Shown piece by piece: positions 36,785 through 45,438 of a stretch of 64,000 nucleotides of DNA. Below the pieces are notes generated by a model. It was not told where the DNA came from. It worked only from the letters and a program-made list of their open reading frames with translations, and did not search any database. Both the position numbers and the translations under genes were made by a program. The stretch covers positions 1,949,202-2,013,201 of the forward strand of contig NZ_CM001484.1 of the NCBI RefSeq assembly GCF_000243395.2. The letters run 5' to 3'. The stretch comes from Saccharomonospora glauca K62. Lineage in GTDB: Bacteria > Actinomycetota > Actinomycetes > Mycobacteriales > Pseudonocardiaceae. Numbering within the stretch: the first letter of the stretch is position 1; each line of letters starts with the position of its first letter.

Positions 36785-38107
36785 GTGACCGAACCCAATC
36801 TGATCGACGAAGCCGCCGACGAGGCGGTGACGCTGACGAGTGAGCTGATCCGCATCGACACCACCAACACGGGTGATCCGGAGACGGTGGTCGGTGAGAG
36901 GAAAGCCGCCGAGTACGTGGCCGAGAAGCTCACCGAGGTCGGCTACGAGATCACCTACGTGGAGTCCGGCGGGAAGAACCGGCACAACGTGATCGCTCGC
37001 CTGGCGGGCGCCGACCCGAGCCGGGGCGCGCTGCTCGTGCACGGCCACCTGGACGTCGTCCCCGCCGATCCCTCCGAGTGGTCGGTGCACCCGTTCTCCG
37101 GGGCTGTCCGGGACGGGTACGTGTGGGGCCGCGGAGCCGTGGACATGAAGGACATGGTCGGCATGTCCCTGGCGTTGGCGCGGCACTACAAGCGTCACAA
37201 CATCGTGCCCCCGCGCGACATCATCTTCGCGTTCCTCGCCGACGAGGAGGCCGGCGGCCTGTACGGCGCGCAGTGGCTCGTCGAGAACCGGCCGGAGCTG
37301 TTCGAGGGCGCCACCGAGGCCATCAGCGAGGTCGGTGGTTTTTCCATCACACTGCGTGACAACGTGCGCGCCTACCTCATTGAGACCGCGGAGAAGGGCA
37401 TCCGCTGGATGACCCTGCGGGTTCGGGGCACGGCGGGCCACGGCTCGATGCTGCACCACGACAACGCCGTCACGAAGTTGTCGGAGGCCGTGGCGCGGCT
37501 CGGCAACCACCGGTTCCCGCTGGTGCTGACCGATTCGGTGCGCGAGTTCCTCGCGGGTGTCACCGAGATCACCGGGTGGGAGTTCCCGGAGGACGACATC
37601 GAGGGCGCGGTGGCCAAGCTCGGCAACATCTCCCGCATGATCGGTGCGACGCTGCGGGACACGGCCAACCCCACCATGCTCAAGGCGGGCTACAAGGCCA
37701 ACGTCATCCCGTCCATGGCCGAGGCGACCGTGGACTGCCGCATCCTGCCCGGCCGCGTCGAGGCGTTCAACCGCGAGCTCGACGAGATCCTCGGCCCGGA
37801 TATCGAGAAGGAGTGGCTGGAGCTGCCGCCGGTGGAGACGACTTTCGACGGCGCGCTGGTCGACGCGATGAGCGCGGCCGTGGTGGCCGAGGACCCCGGC
37901 GCGCGCACCCTGCCGTACATGCTGTCGGGCGGCACCGACGCGAAGGCGTTCCAGAAGCTCGGCATCCGTAACTTCGGATTCGCGCCCCTGAAGCTGCCGG
38001 AGGACCTCGACTTCTCGGCGCTGTTCCACGGCGTCGACGAGCGCGTGCCCGTGGAGGCGCTCAAGTTCGGCACGCGTGTGCTGGACCGGTTCTTCCGGAA
38101 CTCGTGA
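36785..38107 (+). CDS. M20-family metallopeptidase/deacylase
   Basis: GTG 36785 is preceded by AGGAAGG. The 440-aa protein shows the M20 zinc-site pattern: LLVHGHLDVVPAD (His, Asp), GRGAVDMKDMVG (bridging Asp), FLADEEAGG (catalytic Glu and zinc Glu), a dimerisation domain inserted around residues 190-320 and the late His in FSALFHGVDERVP. The family hydrolyses N-acyl amino acids or dipeptides in the cytoplasm (ArgE/DapE/CPG2-like), with the exact substrate unknown. It is monocistronic, between tRNA-Leu and a convergent operon, with a strong hairpin (38110-38142) just past its stop. Confidence 0.88.
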   Translation: MTEPNLIDEAADEAVTLTSELIRIDTTNTGDPETVVGERKAAEYVAEKLTEVGYEITYVESGGKNRHNVIARLAGADPSRGALLVHGHLDVVPADPSEWSVHPFSGAVRDGYVWGRGAVDMKDMVGMSLALARHYKRHNIVPPRDIIFAFLADEEAGGLYGAQWLVENRPELFEGATEAISEVGGFSITLRDNVRAYLIETAEKGIRWMTLRVRGTAGHGSMLHHDNAVTKLSEAVARLGNHRFPLVLTDSVREFLAGVTEITGWEFPEDDIEGAVAKLGNISRMIGATLRDTANPTMLKAGYKANVIPSMAEATVDCRILPGRVEAFNRELDEILGPDIEKEWLELPPVETTFDGALVDAMSAAVVAEDPGARTLPYMLSGGTDAKAFQKLGIRNFGFAPLKLPEDLDFSALFHGVDERVPVEALKFGTRVLDRFFRNS

Positions 38108-38109
38108 GC

Positions 38110-38142
38110 CTTGTGGGGCCCGTCGCTCGCGGGCCCCACAAG
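38110..38142. terminator. bidirectional terminator-like hairpin
   Basis: CTTGTGGGGCCCG and CGGGCCCCACAAG are a perfect 13-bp stem with a 7-nt loop, lying between the convergent M20 peptidase and hydrolase genes. Confidence 0.75.
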
Positions 38143-38200
38143 CCTCGGTGGGGGAGCGTCGTCGGGACCGGTCCCTCTTTTGAGGACGCTTCCGGCGGCG

Positions 38201-39001
38201 TCAGGATGCGAAGTGTTCCTTCACCACCGGGGCGAGCATGCTCGCCTCGATCTCGTGGGTCTGGTCCGCCAGCTGTCGCACCTCGGCGTTCGGCAGTACC
38301 GTGCCCAGCGCGCGGGCTCCGTTGTGGAGCCACGGCTCGCTGGCGCCGCCGTGGAGTACCAGGGTGGGGGCGGTCACCGAACTCCAGCGATCCTCGGGCA
38401 AGGGCTTGCCGGACATGAGTCCTTCCATGATCTCGCCGTCGTAGGCGACGGTGTGGGCGACCGCTTCCATGCCGGCGAAGAACGGCTCGGCGCGCATCCC
38501 TTCCACGAACTGTTCGGGGATACCGACCGCCTTGGTCATGGCGTGGGCGACGGCGTCGCCATGGCGTCCCTCCGCGAGCATCGCCTTGACGTCGGCGAGA
38601 TAGCTGTCCGGGCGCGGCGGGCGGCTGTCGTCGACGACGAACGGCGGTTCGTAGACGGCGAGGCGGGTGATCGGAACACCGTGTGCCGCGGCGTCCAGCG
38701 CCAGCACGGCGCCGGAGGACATGCCCAGGACGGCCGCGGACCCACCCGCTTCCTCGATCACCGCCGCGAGATCCTCGATCTCCCGCTCCACGGTGTAGGG
38801 GAGGGTGTCGCCGCTGTTGCCGCGACCCCGACGCTCGTAGGTGTAGACGGTGTGGCTGTCCGCGAGTTGGTTCGCGAATTCCGAGGCCCAGGGGTCGATG
38901 GCGCGGTGGACGAACGCGCCGTCCACCAGAACCACCGGGGGTCCCTGGCCCACCTTCTCGAAGGCGATCGTGGTGCCGTCGTGGGACGTGACAGTGCTCA
39001 T
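38201..39001 (-). CDS. alpha/beta hydrolase
   Basis: Start ATG 39001 (MSTVTSHDGTTIAFEKVGQG) gives 266 aa; the longer open frame upstream is a shadow of the SRPBCC gene. The fold is visible: VVLVDGAFV strand and turn, nucleophile elbow LGMSSGAVLAL (Ser in G-M-S-S-G), acid region APTLVLHGGASEPW and the catalytic His in LADQTHEIEASML. It is cytoplasmic, with no signal peptide. It is third in an ArsR-SRPBCC-hydrolase operon with 47 bp between it and the SRPBCC gene. The substrate is unknown. Confidence 0.85.
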   Translation of the reverse strand: MSTVTSHDGTTIAFEKVGQGPPVVLVDGAFVHRAIDPWASEFANQLADSHTVYTYERRGRGNSGDTLPYTVEREIEDLAAVIEEAGGSAAVLGMSSGAVLALDAAAHGVPITRLAVYEPPFVVDDSRPPRPDSYLADVKAMLAEGRHGDAVAHAMTKAVGIPEQFVEGMRAEPFFAGMEAVAHTVAYDGEIMEGLMSGKPLPEDRWSSVTAPTLVLHGGASEPWLHNGARALGTVLPNAEVRQLADQTHEIEASMLAPVVKEHFAS

Positions 39002-39048
39002 CGAGCCTCTTTCGTGATCGGTTGTGTCGGTCGGCGAAGCGCGCGTTG

Positions 39049-39786
39049 TCAGGCGAAGGTCGTGGTGAGCCAGGACTGCCAGGCGCGTTCGATCGCGGGG
39101 CCGTCGACGTCGCCGAATCCGGAGTACTCGATGACCACGCTGTCCTGGGCGTGCATGAACGCGTAGAAGCCGTCGTCGGTGGTCACGCCCACCCAGTGGG
39201 GGAGGCGGGCGAAGTCGATCACGCCTTCGGCGGGGGCGAGACCGTCCACCGTGATGCGGGCCTTGTCCCCGACGGACACGGTTTCCCCCAGCCCCGTCAC
39301 GGTCCGGAGGGCGTTCCACGCCCGTTCCCGCGGGATGTTCTCGCGGGTTTCGAACAGGGTGAACGTCGCGGTCCGGCCCGCGAAGTGTTTGAGGTAGACG
39401 CCCAGCTTCTCCAGGTACATGCGGTCGCCTTGGGTCAGGGCGTCGTACTCGTCCTCCCAGTCGTCGCCGAGGAAACCACTGTGGACGAACCGCACCACGG
39501 TGCTGCTTCCGTTGCCCTCGACGTGATATTCGAGTGCCATGAAGGTTCCGTCCGGGTTCTCGTCCTCCCGGTAGGCGAAGTGGCGTCCCGGTTTCCACGC
39601 GGTCACCGTGGCCTCGCTGGACCAGTCGGGCATCTCGATTCGCACGCGGCCGCCTTCGGCGGGCTCGACCTCGGTGCGGCCCAGGAACCAGGAGCTGATC
39701 CCCGGCCCGGTGGCGATGGCTTCCCACACTTGGTCCGGGGTGGCCTCCACCGTGATGTCCTCACGGATTTCGAAGGGGTGCGGCAT
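39049..39786 (-). CDS. SRPBCC/AHSA1-domain protein
   Basis: Start ATG 39786 (MPHPFEIREDITVEATPDQVW) gives 245 aa. The AHSA1/START-like domain begins ITVEATPDQVWEAIATGPGISSWF, typical of Aha1-like SRPBCC proteins. A second, related half (TVTGLGETVSVGDKARI to HAQDSVVIEYSG) makes it longer than the usual 150 aa. It starts one base from the end of the ArsR gene. ArsR + SRPBCC pairs are very common in actinomycetes; the ligand or client is normally unknown. Confidence 0.82.
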   Translation of the reverse strand: MPHPFEIREDITVEATPDQVWEAIATGPGISSWFLGRTEVEPAEGGRVRIEMPDWSSEATVTAWKPGRHFAYREDENPDGTFMALEYHVEGNGSSTVVRFVHSGFLGDDWEDEYDALTQGDRMYLEKLGVYLKHFAGRTATFTLFETRENIPRERAWNALRTVTGLGETVSVGDKARITVDGLAPAEGVIDFARLPHWVGVTTDDGFYAFMHAQDSVVIEYSGFGDVDGPAIERAWQSWLTTTFA

Positions 39787-39787
39787 G

Positions 39788-40396
39788 TCACTCAGCTCCT
39801 CGTCGTCTCGTCTCACGGTTTTCCGCGTACGGGTGGATGGCCACGATCACGCGGTGGTCGCGCCCGTTCTCGGATTCCTTGCTGTGGTACTTGCCGACCA
39901 GGTCGGTCACCGCCTTGGACAGTTCGGAGGCGAAGGCGGCACGGTCCGCCGCGGTGGCGAAGCGCACGCGGGCGTCGATGCCGAACGTCGCCACTCGTTT
40001 GCGGGCTCGTGCGGCGCCCGTGATCAGGGCGCCCACCTCGCGCACCAGTCGGGTGGCGAGGGCGAGCAGCCAGCGGGCCGACAGCTGGTCGGGGGCTTGC
40101 TCGGGGTCGGGCTGCACCGCCGCCAACGCGGTCGGCGAGATCACATAGGACGCCGCGGTGGCTCGGAGGAGTCGCTCGGTGACGTTGCCCTTCCGGCGGT
40201 TCTCCACGAGCTCGATCAGGCCGTGCTTTTCCAGGATCCGCAGGTGGTAGTTCACCTTCTGTCTGGCAAGCCCGACCGTGTGCGCGAGCATGGTCGCCGA
40301 TTTCGGTTCGGCCAGTTCGGCGAGTAGGCGCGAGCGGGTCGCGTCGAGGCACACCTCGGCGGTGGCCGGGTCCTCGATCACCACGACATCCAGCAT
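39788..40396 (-). CDS. ArsR-family transcriptional regulator
   Basis: This 202-aa protein has an N-terminal winged helix: TRSRLLAELAEPKSATMLAHTVGLARQKVNYHLRILEKHGLIELVENRRKGNVTERLL spans residues 20-78 (HTH AHTVGLARQKVNYHLRIL). The C-terminal ~120 residues are Arg/Ala-rich and probably dimerising. No metal-binding Cys cluster is seen. A GACAAA-N4-TTTGTC inverted repeat lies over the -35 TTGACA upstream, suggesting autorepression. It is the first gene of the three-gene operon. Confidence 0.85.
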   Translation of the reverse strand: MLDVVVIEDPATAEVCLDATRSRLLAELAEPKSATMLAHTVGLARQKVNYHLRILEKHGLIELVENRRKGNVTERLLRATAASYVISPTALAAVQPDPEQAPDQLSARWLLALATRLVREVGALITGAARARKRVATFGIDARVRFATAADRAAFASELSKAVTDLVGKYHSKESENGRDHRVIVAIHPYAENRETRRRGAE

Positions 40397-40413
40397 GGCG
40401 CCACTGTTTCACC

Positions 40414-40431
40414 GACAAATTTTTTTGTCAA
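40414..40431 (-). promoter_or_regulatory. ArsR operon promoter/operator
   Basis: The inverted repeat GACAAA-N4-TTTGTC (40414-40429) overlaps a TTGACA -35 hexamer read on the minus strand (40431-40426), about 20-35 bp upstream of the ArsR start. It is a natural site for autoregulation. Confidence 0.5.
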
Positions 40432-40584
40432 GACAACTCAAGCTGTCGGTGGCTGGGCGAGCGGTGGGGAGGTTCTCGGGAGGACGGGGAGGAGGGAGGT
40501 GGCGACATGAAACCGACGCCGGGCGAGCGTGGTCCGGCGTCGGGTGGGTGCGAGTCCCGGTCGGGGGCATCGGAACGCGTTGCG

Positions 40585-41358
40585 TCACGGGGCGTCGCTG
40601 ATGACGACCGCCGGGCTCTGGGTTCCGGTGAAGCTGGACGACGACCAGCCCGGCGGGTAGTCGTCCGGCTCGGTGCCGGCGCTGGTGGCGGCGGCGTACT
40701 TGCCGGGGCCCGTCGAGGGGGTCACGACGAACGGGCCGCACGTGGTGATCTCGTCGTTGGTGAGGTTCAGGCGGCAGTGTCGCAGGGTGGCCACTTCCCT
40801 GGTGCGGTCGTACTGCTGCGCCTCCAGCAGCGCCTCGTCGTGGTGCATCGACCACACCCAGACGCTGACCCGGACGGGTTTGTCGGGTGTGCTGCTGCGC
40901 ACCTGGGTCGATATCGCCAGCCCGTTCGGAAGGGCCGTAACGCAGGGCCGGATGAGGACCGGGGCGTGCTTCGCGTCGATCCACTCGCGACAGAGCGGGG
41001 CCGGCAGCGACGGCGCCGGGGCGGGGCGCTCCTCCTCATGATCGACGGGAGTGCCCTCGGGGGTGTCCGCAGGGGCATCCTCGGGAGCGTCTTGAGGGGT
41101 GTCTTCAGGGGTGTTCTCGGGGGCAGCCTCGGGGGTCGAGGGAGCCTCGGTGACGACGGACGGAAGGGTCGTGGGGAGCAGAGCGTGGCCGCCCGTCTCA
41201 CCGATGACGTCGACCATCAACTGAGCCACCGCGACGAGCAGAGCCAGTACCGTGGCGATAGTGCTGATCAGGGTCGCTTTTCCCGCCACGGGGCGGCGTT
41301 GGTTGAATTCTCGGTAACGCTCCACGATGAACGCCCCGTAACGTTCCACGAATGTCAT
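40585..41358 (-). CDS. membrane-anchored protein with Pro/Glu/Thr/Asp-rich linker
   Basis: Start ATG 41358 (MTFVERYGAFIVERYREFNQ) has a GGAGG six to ten bases upstream; the longer frame to 41631 is not needed. The 257-aa protein has one membrane helix (residues about 27-52, ATLISTIATVLALLVAVAQLMV). Then comes a low-complexity linker (TPEDTPQDAPEDAPADTPEG) and a C-terminal domain with cysteines (LCREWI, RPCV, RHCRL, TTCGPF) that could form disulfides outside the cell. I do not recognise the domain. It is monocistronic and divergent from the UbiA gene. Confidence 0.6.
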   Translation of the reverse strand: MTFVERYGAFIVERYREFNQRRPVAGKATLISTIATVLALLVAVAQLMVDVIGETGGHALLPTTLPSVVTEAPSTPEAAPENTPEDTPQDAPEDAPADTPEGTPVDHEEERPAPAPSLPAPLCREWIDAKHAPVLIRPCVTALPNGLAISTQVRSSTPDKPVRVSVWVWSMHHDEALLEAQQYDRTREVATLRHCRLNLTNDEITTCGPFVVTPSTGPGKYAAATSAGTEPDDYPPGWSSSSFTGTQSPAVVISDAP

Positions 41359-41672
41359 GATCGGTGCCTCCCTCCGGTGAACGAACACGCACAATTTTTT
41401 GATCATGGAAAATTCGTGACCGGTGTCGATCCGACGTGACCTCGGGCGAAACCGGTTCCCCGGAGGGCGTTCGCACGCGCGAAGAATCCGACAAATCCGG
41501 CGCGGGGGCCGGTGTGATTTCGAGGAAATCACGTTGTGGCACAACGGTTTCGTGCGAATGTCACCGGAGTGCCCACACGAACGGGGGAATCTGTGGTGGC
41601 GCGGATCTTGGAGTCCGAAAGAGACTGTCATTCCGTTGGGCGGGAAGCGTTCGCCGTGTCAGACTGCGTTTC
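41359..41672. other. divergent promoter region
   Basis: AT-rich patches (CACAATTTTTTGATC near 41390-41405) suggest promoter elements for the minus-strand membrane protein. The plus-strand frame of the UbiA gene is open across most of this region, but the translated sequence lacks protein character before about 41670. Confidence 0.4.
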
Positions 41673-42509
41673 GTGCGGGATTTCGCAGTGCGCGCCGTGG
41701 CGCTGGTGCGTGCCAGCCATCCGGAACCGGCCGTGGTCGTCACGGTCGTCGCCGCGGTGCTCGCGGCGAGCGTCGGGCGCGACGGCGCGGGAGTGCTCGC
41801 GGTGGCGGTGGCGGTGCTCGCCGGGCAGCTCTCGGTGGGGTGGCTCAACGATTTTCTCGACGCGGAGCGTGATCGGTTGGCCGGTCGGCGGGACAAGCCC
41901 GTGGTCACCCACGCGGTCTCGCGGCGCGCCCTGGCCCCGGCAACGGTCGTCGCCGCCGTCGTGTGCGTGCCCGCGTCGCTCGCCTCGGGTCTCGCGGCGG
42001 GGATGGTCCACCTGCTGGCCGTGGCATCGGCCTGGAGCTACAACCTCGGTGTGAAGTCGACGCCGCTGTCGGTGCTGCCCTACGCGCTGTCGTTCGGGCT
42101 TCTTCCCACATTCGTGGTGCTCGGACTGCCGGGATCGCCCCCGCCGCCCTGGTGGCTTCCGGCCGTCGGCGCGTTGCTCGGCGCGGGAGCGCATTTCACC
42201 AACGTGCTGCCCGATCTCGCCGCCGACGCGGCGACGGGGGTGCGTGGTCTGCCGCACCGGATCGGCGCGGTGGGGAGCCGGATCGCGGCGGCGGCGTTGT
42301 TGCTCACCGCGTCGGTCCTCCTCGCGGTGACGACTACGGCGGAGCCGCTCGTGGCGGTCGGCCTCCCGGCGGTGGCGGCGGCGGTGTTGGTGACGGGTTT
42401 CCTGCGGGGACGTCGGGACGGGTCGCGGGCGCCGTTTCGCGCGGTGCTGGTGGTGGCGTTGCTCGACCTCGTGCTTCTTCTCGCGGCTGGTCACACGATC
42501 GTGGCGTGA
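41673..42509 (+). CDS. UbiA-family prenyltransferase
   Basis: The likely start is GTG 41673 (RDFAVRAVALVRASHPEPAV); other nearby GTGs are possible. The 278-aa protein has seven to nine membrane helices and both Asp-rich motifs of the family: NDFLDAERDRLAGRRDKP (first) and DLAADAATGVRGLPHRIG (second). These bind prenyl diphosphate through Mg2+. Members attach isoprenyl chains to aromatic or quinone acceptors. It is followed, after 126 bp, by acyl-CoA dehydrogenase-like and type III PKS genes in the same direction, suggesting a prenylated polyketide (resorcinol, pyrone or quinone). Confidence 0.8.
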   Translation: MRDFAVRAVALVRASHPEPAVVVTVVAAVLAASVGRDGAGVLAVAVAVLAGQLSVGWLNDFLDAERDRLAGRRDKPVVTHAVSRRALAPATVVAAVVCVPASLASGLAAGMVHLLAVASAWSYNLGVKSTPLSVLPYALSFGLLPTFVVLGLPGSPPPPWWLPAVGALLGAGAHFTNVLPDLAADAATGVRGLPHRIGAVGSRIAAAALLLTASVLLAVTTTAEPLVAVGLPAVAAAVLVTGFLRGRRDGSRAPFRAVLVVALLDLVLLLAAGHTIVA

Positions 42510-42635
42510 GGGTTCACCGTGACGGTTCCCGTGCCCGGCCGATGGGCTCGGGATCGGGGACACTACGAGAGTGCTTGTCTTACCGGACGGACGAGGGCGG
42601 CGATCTCCGGCGGTGCGCCTCCGGGGCGGGGAGCG

Positions 42636-43832
42636 ATGGGGATGACGAGCACGACACGCACGGACCCGGTCGCGGCGGCGCGGGAACTGGCTCCGGTGCT
42701 GGCGCGTCGTGCCGCGGAGTACGACGAACGGGCCGCGTTTCCCCAGGCCGACTTCGACGATCTGCGTGCCGCCGGATTGCTGGGGTTGATGGTGCCCACC
42801 CGGCTCGGTGGGAGCGGGGCACACTTCGTCGACTACACCACCGTCGCGAGCACGCTGGCCAGAGGCTCGGGTGCGACCGCGCTGATCTTCAACATGCATG
42901 CGTCGGTGACGGGCGCGTTGGCGCACACCCCGGACGACGTGGTTCGGGCGATGGGCGCGCCCCCGAGCTACTTCGCCGCCCGCGACCGGATTCTCGCCGA
43001 CGCCGCCGAGGGTGCCTTCTACGCCGTGGCCATGAGCGAACGCGGTGCGGGGTCCCGGCTGTCGCGCGTGACGACCCGGTACGAGCGGACCGCCGAGGGA
43101 TTCCACATCACCGGCTCCAAGGCGTTCGTCTCCGGAGCCGGACACGCCGACGCCTACCTGGTGGCGGCGCGGGCCGCGGAACCGGACGCGGACGGGCGGC
43201 CGGTCGTGTCGTACTTCCTCGTCCCGGCCGGTGCCGGGGTGACCGTCGAGCCGACGTGGAACTCGCTGGGTATGCGGGCCACCGGCAGCCACGACCTTCA
43301 CCTGGACGTCCACGTCCCCGCCGACGCGCTCCTCGGTGGCGTCGAAGGACTCACCCTGCTGGTGGCGCAGGTCATGCCGCACTGGCTGGTGGCCTCCTAC
43401 GCGGCGGTCTACGTCGGGGTGGCGCAGTCCGCGATCGATGCCGCCGCGGCGCACCTGACCGACCGGGGCCTGACCGACCTGCCCGCCGCACGGGCCCGGA
43501 TCGGCCGGGCGGACGCGGAGGTGGCGGCGGCCCGCCTCGCAGTCACCGAGGCCGCACGACGGGTGGACGCCGACCCCGGAGCGGAGGAGACCCGTCGTGC
43601 GGCCTGGCGGGCGAAACTGCTGGCCGGGGACACGGCGGCACGGGTCGCCACCGGCATGCTGGAAGCGGCGGGCACGTCGGCCACCCGCCGTGGTCACGCT
43701 CTCGAACGCATCTTCCGGGACGCCCGGTGCGGGGCGCTTCAACCGCCGACCTCCGACGTGTGCGCCGATTGGCTCGGAGTCGCCGCACTGGGTGGTGATC
43801 CCGAGCGGGATACGGCAATTCCCCGATGGTGA
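42636..43832 (+). CDS. acyl-CoA dehydrogenase-family flavoprotein
   Basis: ATG 42636 follows a GGGGAG-like SD. The 398-aa protein has the ACAD fold: N-terminal helical domain (FDDLRAAGLLGLMVPTRLGGSG), beta domain with AVAMSERGAGSRLSRV and GFHITGSKAFVSGAGHADAYLV, and a C-terminal helical bundle. The catalytic Glu of true ACADs is not obvious in the usual position. A role as a flavin-dependent oxygenase or hydroxylase (as in HpaB/DszC-like relatives) is therefore equally possible. The stop overlaps the start of the PKS gene by 7 bp, so the two are coupled. Confidence 0.78.
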   Translation: MGMTSTTRTDPVAAARELAPVLARRAAEYDERAAFPQADFDDLRAAGLLGLMVPTRLGGSGAHFVDYTTVASTLARGSGATALIFNMHASVTGALAHTPDDVVRAMGAPPSYFAARDRILADAAEGAFYAVAMSERGAGSRLSRVTTRYERTAEGFHITGSKAFVSGAGHADAYLVAARAAEPDADGRPVVSYFLVPAGAGVTVEPTWNSLGMRATGSHDLHLDVHVPADALLGGVEGLTLLVAQVMPHWLVASYAAVYVGVAQSAIDAAAAHLTDRGLTDLPAARARIGRADAEVAAARLAVTEAARRVDADPGAEETRRAAWRAKLLAGDTAARVATGMLEAAGTSATRRGHALERIFRDARCGALQPPTSDVCADWLGVAALGGDPERDTAIPRW

Positions 43833-44884
43833 CCACGACCGCCCACATCACCGGGTTCGGGATCGCGACGCCCGAGGACGTCGCCCAGGACGCCCTGTGG
43901 GAGGGGTTCTTCGCCCGGCACTTCGCCGAGGCCCCGGCGGCGGGCCGGGTGTTCCGGTCCGCTCGGGTCCGCCGACGCCATGCCGTGGTGAATCCCTTGG
44001 TGGAGGACGTGTCGTCGTGGTCGACCGGCGCCCGGATGCGACGGTATGCCCGTGAGGCGCCTTCCCTGGGGCGACGTGCGGTCGCCGCCGCCCTCGCCGA
44101 CGCCGGACTTCGGCCCGAGGAGGTCGGCATGGTGGTGGTCGCCTCCTGCACCGGGTACACCACGCCGGGGCTGGACATCCGGGTCACCGCGGACCTCGGG
44201 ATGTCACCCGACGTGCAACGGCTGTTGATCGGGCACATGGGCTGTTACGCAGCGATCCCCGGAATCGGTGCGGTCGCGGACTTCGTGGTGGCCCGGCGGA
44301 AAGCGGCGGTGCTGCTGTGTCTGGAACTCACGTCGTTGCACCTGCAACCGGCCACCGGGAGCCTGGACCAGGCGGTGGCGCACTCGCTGTTCAGCGACGC
44401 GGCGGCCGCGGTGGTCGTGCGTCCCGACCCCGTGGGGGAACGGGGAGGGCTCGCGATCGTGGACCTCGCGGCGTTGACCGACCCGGCGGGCGCCGACCAC
44501 ATGAGCTGGCACGTCACCGACCTCGGGTTCCGCATGGGACTTTCGCCCAGGGTGCCGGACGTGCTGTCCCGCCACGTGGCTCCGATGATCACCGGGTTGC
44601 TGGCTCGGCACGGCCTCACCGCGGCGGACGTCGACGCCTGGGCCGTGCATCCGGGAGGACCGCGCATCCTGGAGGTGGTGGGCGAGGGACTGGGGCTTCC
44701 CGACGCCGCCCTCGCGGAGTCGCGGCGGGTGCTGGCCGAACACGGCAACTGCTCCTCCGCGACGGTGCTCCTCGTCCTGCGGGCGCTTCGCCGCGGGGGC
44801 AGGCCCGGAGCGGGACGTCGCGGAGGCGTGATGGCGTTCGGCCCCGGTCTGACCCTCTACGCCGCGCTCGTGCGCGCCACGTGA
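43826..44884 (+). CDS. type III polyketide synthase
   Basis: This 352-aa protein is of chalcone-synthase type. The catalytic triad is visible: Cys in GHMGCYAAIPGIGAVADF, His in DAWAVHPGGPRILE and Asn in LAEHGNCSSATVLLVL. The GVMAFGPGLTLYAALV C-terminus (G-F-G-P-G loop) is typical. Type III PKSs extend an acyl-CoA starter with malonyl units to give pyrones, resorcinols or tetrahydroxynaphthalene. It overlaps the upstream flavoprotein gene by 7 bp. The set with UbiA suggests a short meroterpenoid-like pathway. Confidence 0.88.
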   Translation: MVTTTAHITGFGIATPEDVAQDALWEGFFARHFAEAPAAGRVFRSARVRRRHAVVNPLVEDVSSWSTGARMRRYAREAPSLGRRAVAAALADAGLRPEEVGMVVVASCTGYTTPGLDIRVTADLGMSPDVQRLLIGHMGCYAAIPGIGAVADFVVARRKAAVLLCLELTSLHLQPATGSLDQAVAHSLFSDAAAAVVVRPDPVGERGGLAIVDLAALTDPAGADHMSWHVTDLGFRMGLSPRVPDVLSRHVAPMITGLLARHGLTAADVDAWAVHPGGPRILEVVGEGLGLPDAALAESRRVLAEHGNCSSATVLLVLRALRRGGRPGAGRRGGVMAFGPGLTLYAALVRAT

Positions 44885-44964
44885 CCGAGTCGGTGCCGCA
44901 CCGTGAGCGGTCGCTCACTGTGAGGGCGCGGGTGTCCGAGTTCACCCGTTTGGAGTCGCTCGTT

Positions 44965-44983
44965 TTCTTGAATGATTCCAGAA
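44965..44983 (+). promoter_or_regulatory. putative Fur-type operator upstream of fur-catalase
   Basis: TTCTTGAATGATTCCAGAA is a 19-bp near-palindrome (two mismatched pairs around a central base), 20 bp before the Fur-family start. It resembles AT-rich FurA/PerR-type boxes found before furA-kat genes in actinomycetes and sits where it would control its own operon. Confidence 0.6.
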
Positions 44984-45002
44984 AAGGTGCTTACCTGAAG
45001 GC

Positions 45003-45428
45003 ATGCGCCGCTCCCACCACGACCTTCTCCGCGAGTCCGGGCTGCGGGTGACCGCTCCCCGGCTGGCGGTGCTGGACGTGGTCGAGGCCACGCCGCATGT
45101 GGACGCGGACACCGTCCGGGGCGAGGTGGCCGAACGCCTGGGAGCCGTGTCGACGCAGGCCGTCTACGACATCCTGCGAACCCTCACCGACGCGGGAATC
45201 CTCCGGCGCACGGAACCCGCCGGCTCACCGAGCCGGTACGAGATCGCCACGGGCGACAACCACCATCACTTGGTGTGTCGGGGATGCGGGAACGTCGTCG
45301 ACGTCCCTTGCGCCGTCGGCAAGTCCCCATGCCTGCACGCGAGCGATGACCACGGCTTCCTCATCGACTCGGCCGAGGTCATCTACTGGGGCTACTGCCC
45401 GTCTTGTTTGTCAAACTCCGCTTCCTGA
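45003..45428 (+). CDS. Fur-family regulator (FurA/CatR-like peroxide sensor)
   Basis: This 141-aa protein has an N-terminal winged helix ([30 protein letters not shown]; recognition helix [18 protein letters not shown]). The Fur metal sites follow ([15 protein letters not shown], with CxxC), and a second Cys pair lies near the C-terminus ([13 protein letters not shown]). It is 10 bp upstream of a catalase gene. The arrangement is that of FurA/CatR, which repress catalase genes and release on metal-catalysed oxidation. Confidence 0.88.
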   Translation: MRRSHHDLLRESGLRVTAPRLAVLDVVEATPHVDADTVRGEVAERLGAVSTQAVYDILRTLTDAGILRRTEPAGSPSRYEIATGDNHHHLVCRGCGNVVDVPCAVGKSPCLHASDDHGFLIDSAEVIYWGYCPSCLSNSAS

Positions 45429-45438
45429 AGGAGAAAGC

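Noticed and set aside
41628-43742. 704-aa minus-strand ORF opposite UbiA and flavoprotein genes
   Set aside because: Arg/His-rich low-complexity translation typical of a shadow frame; the plus-strand genes have recognisable families.
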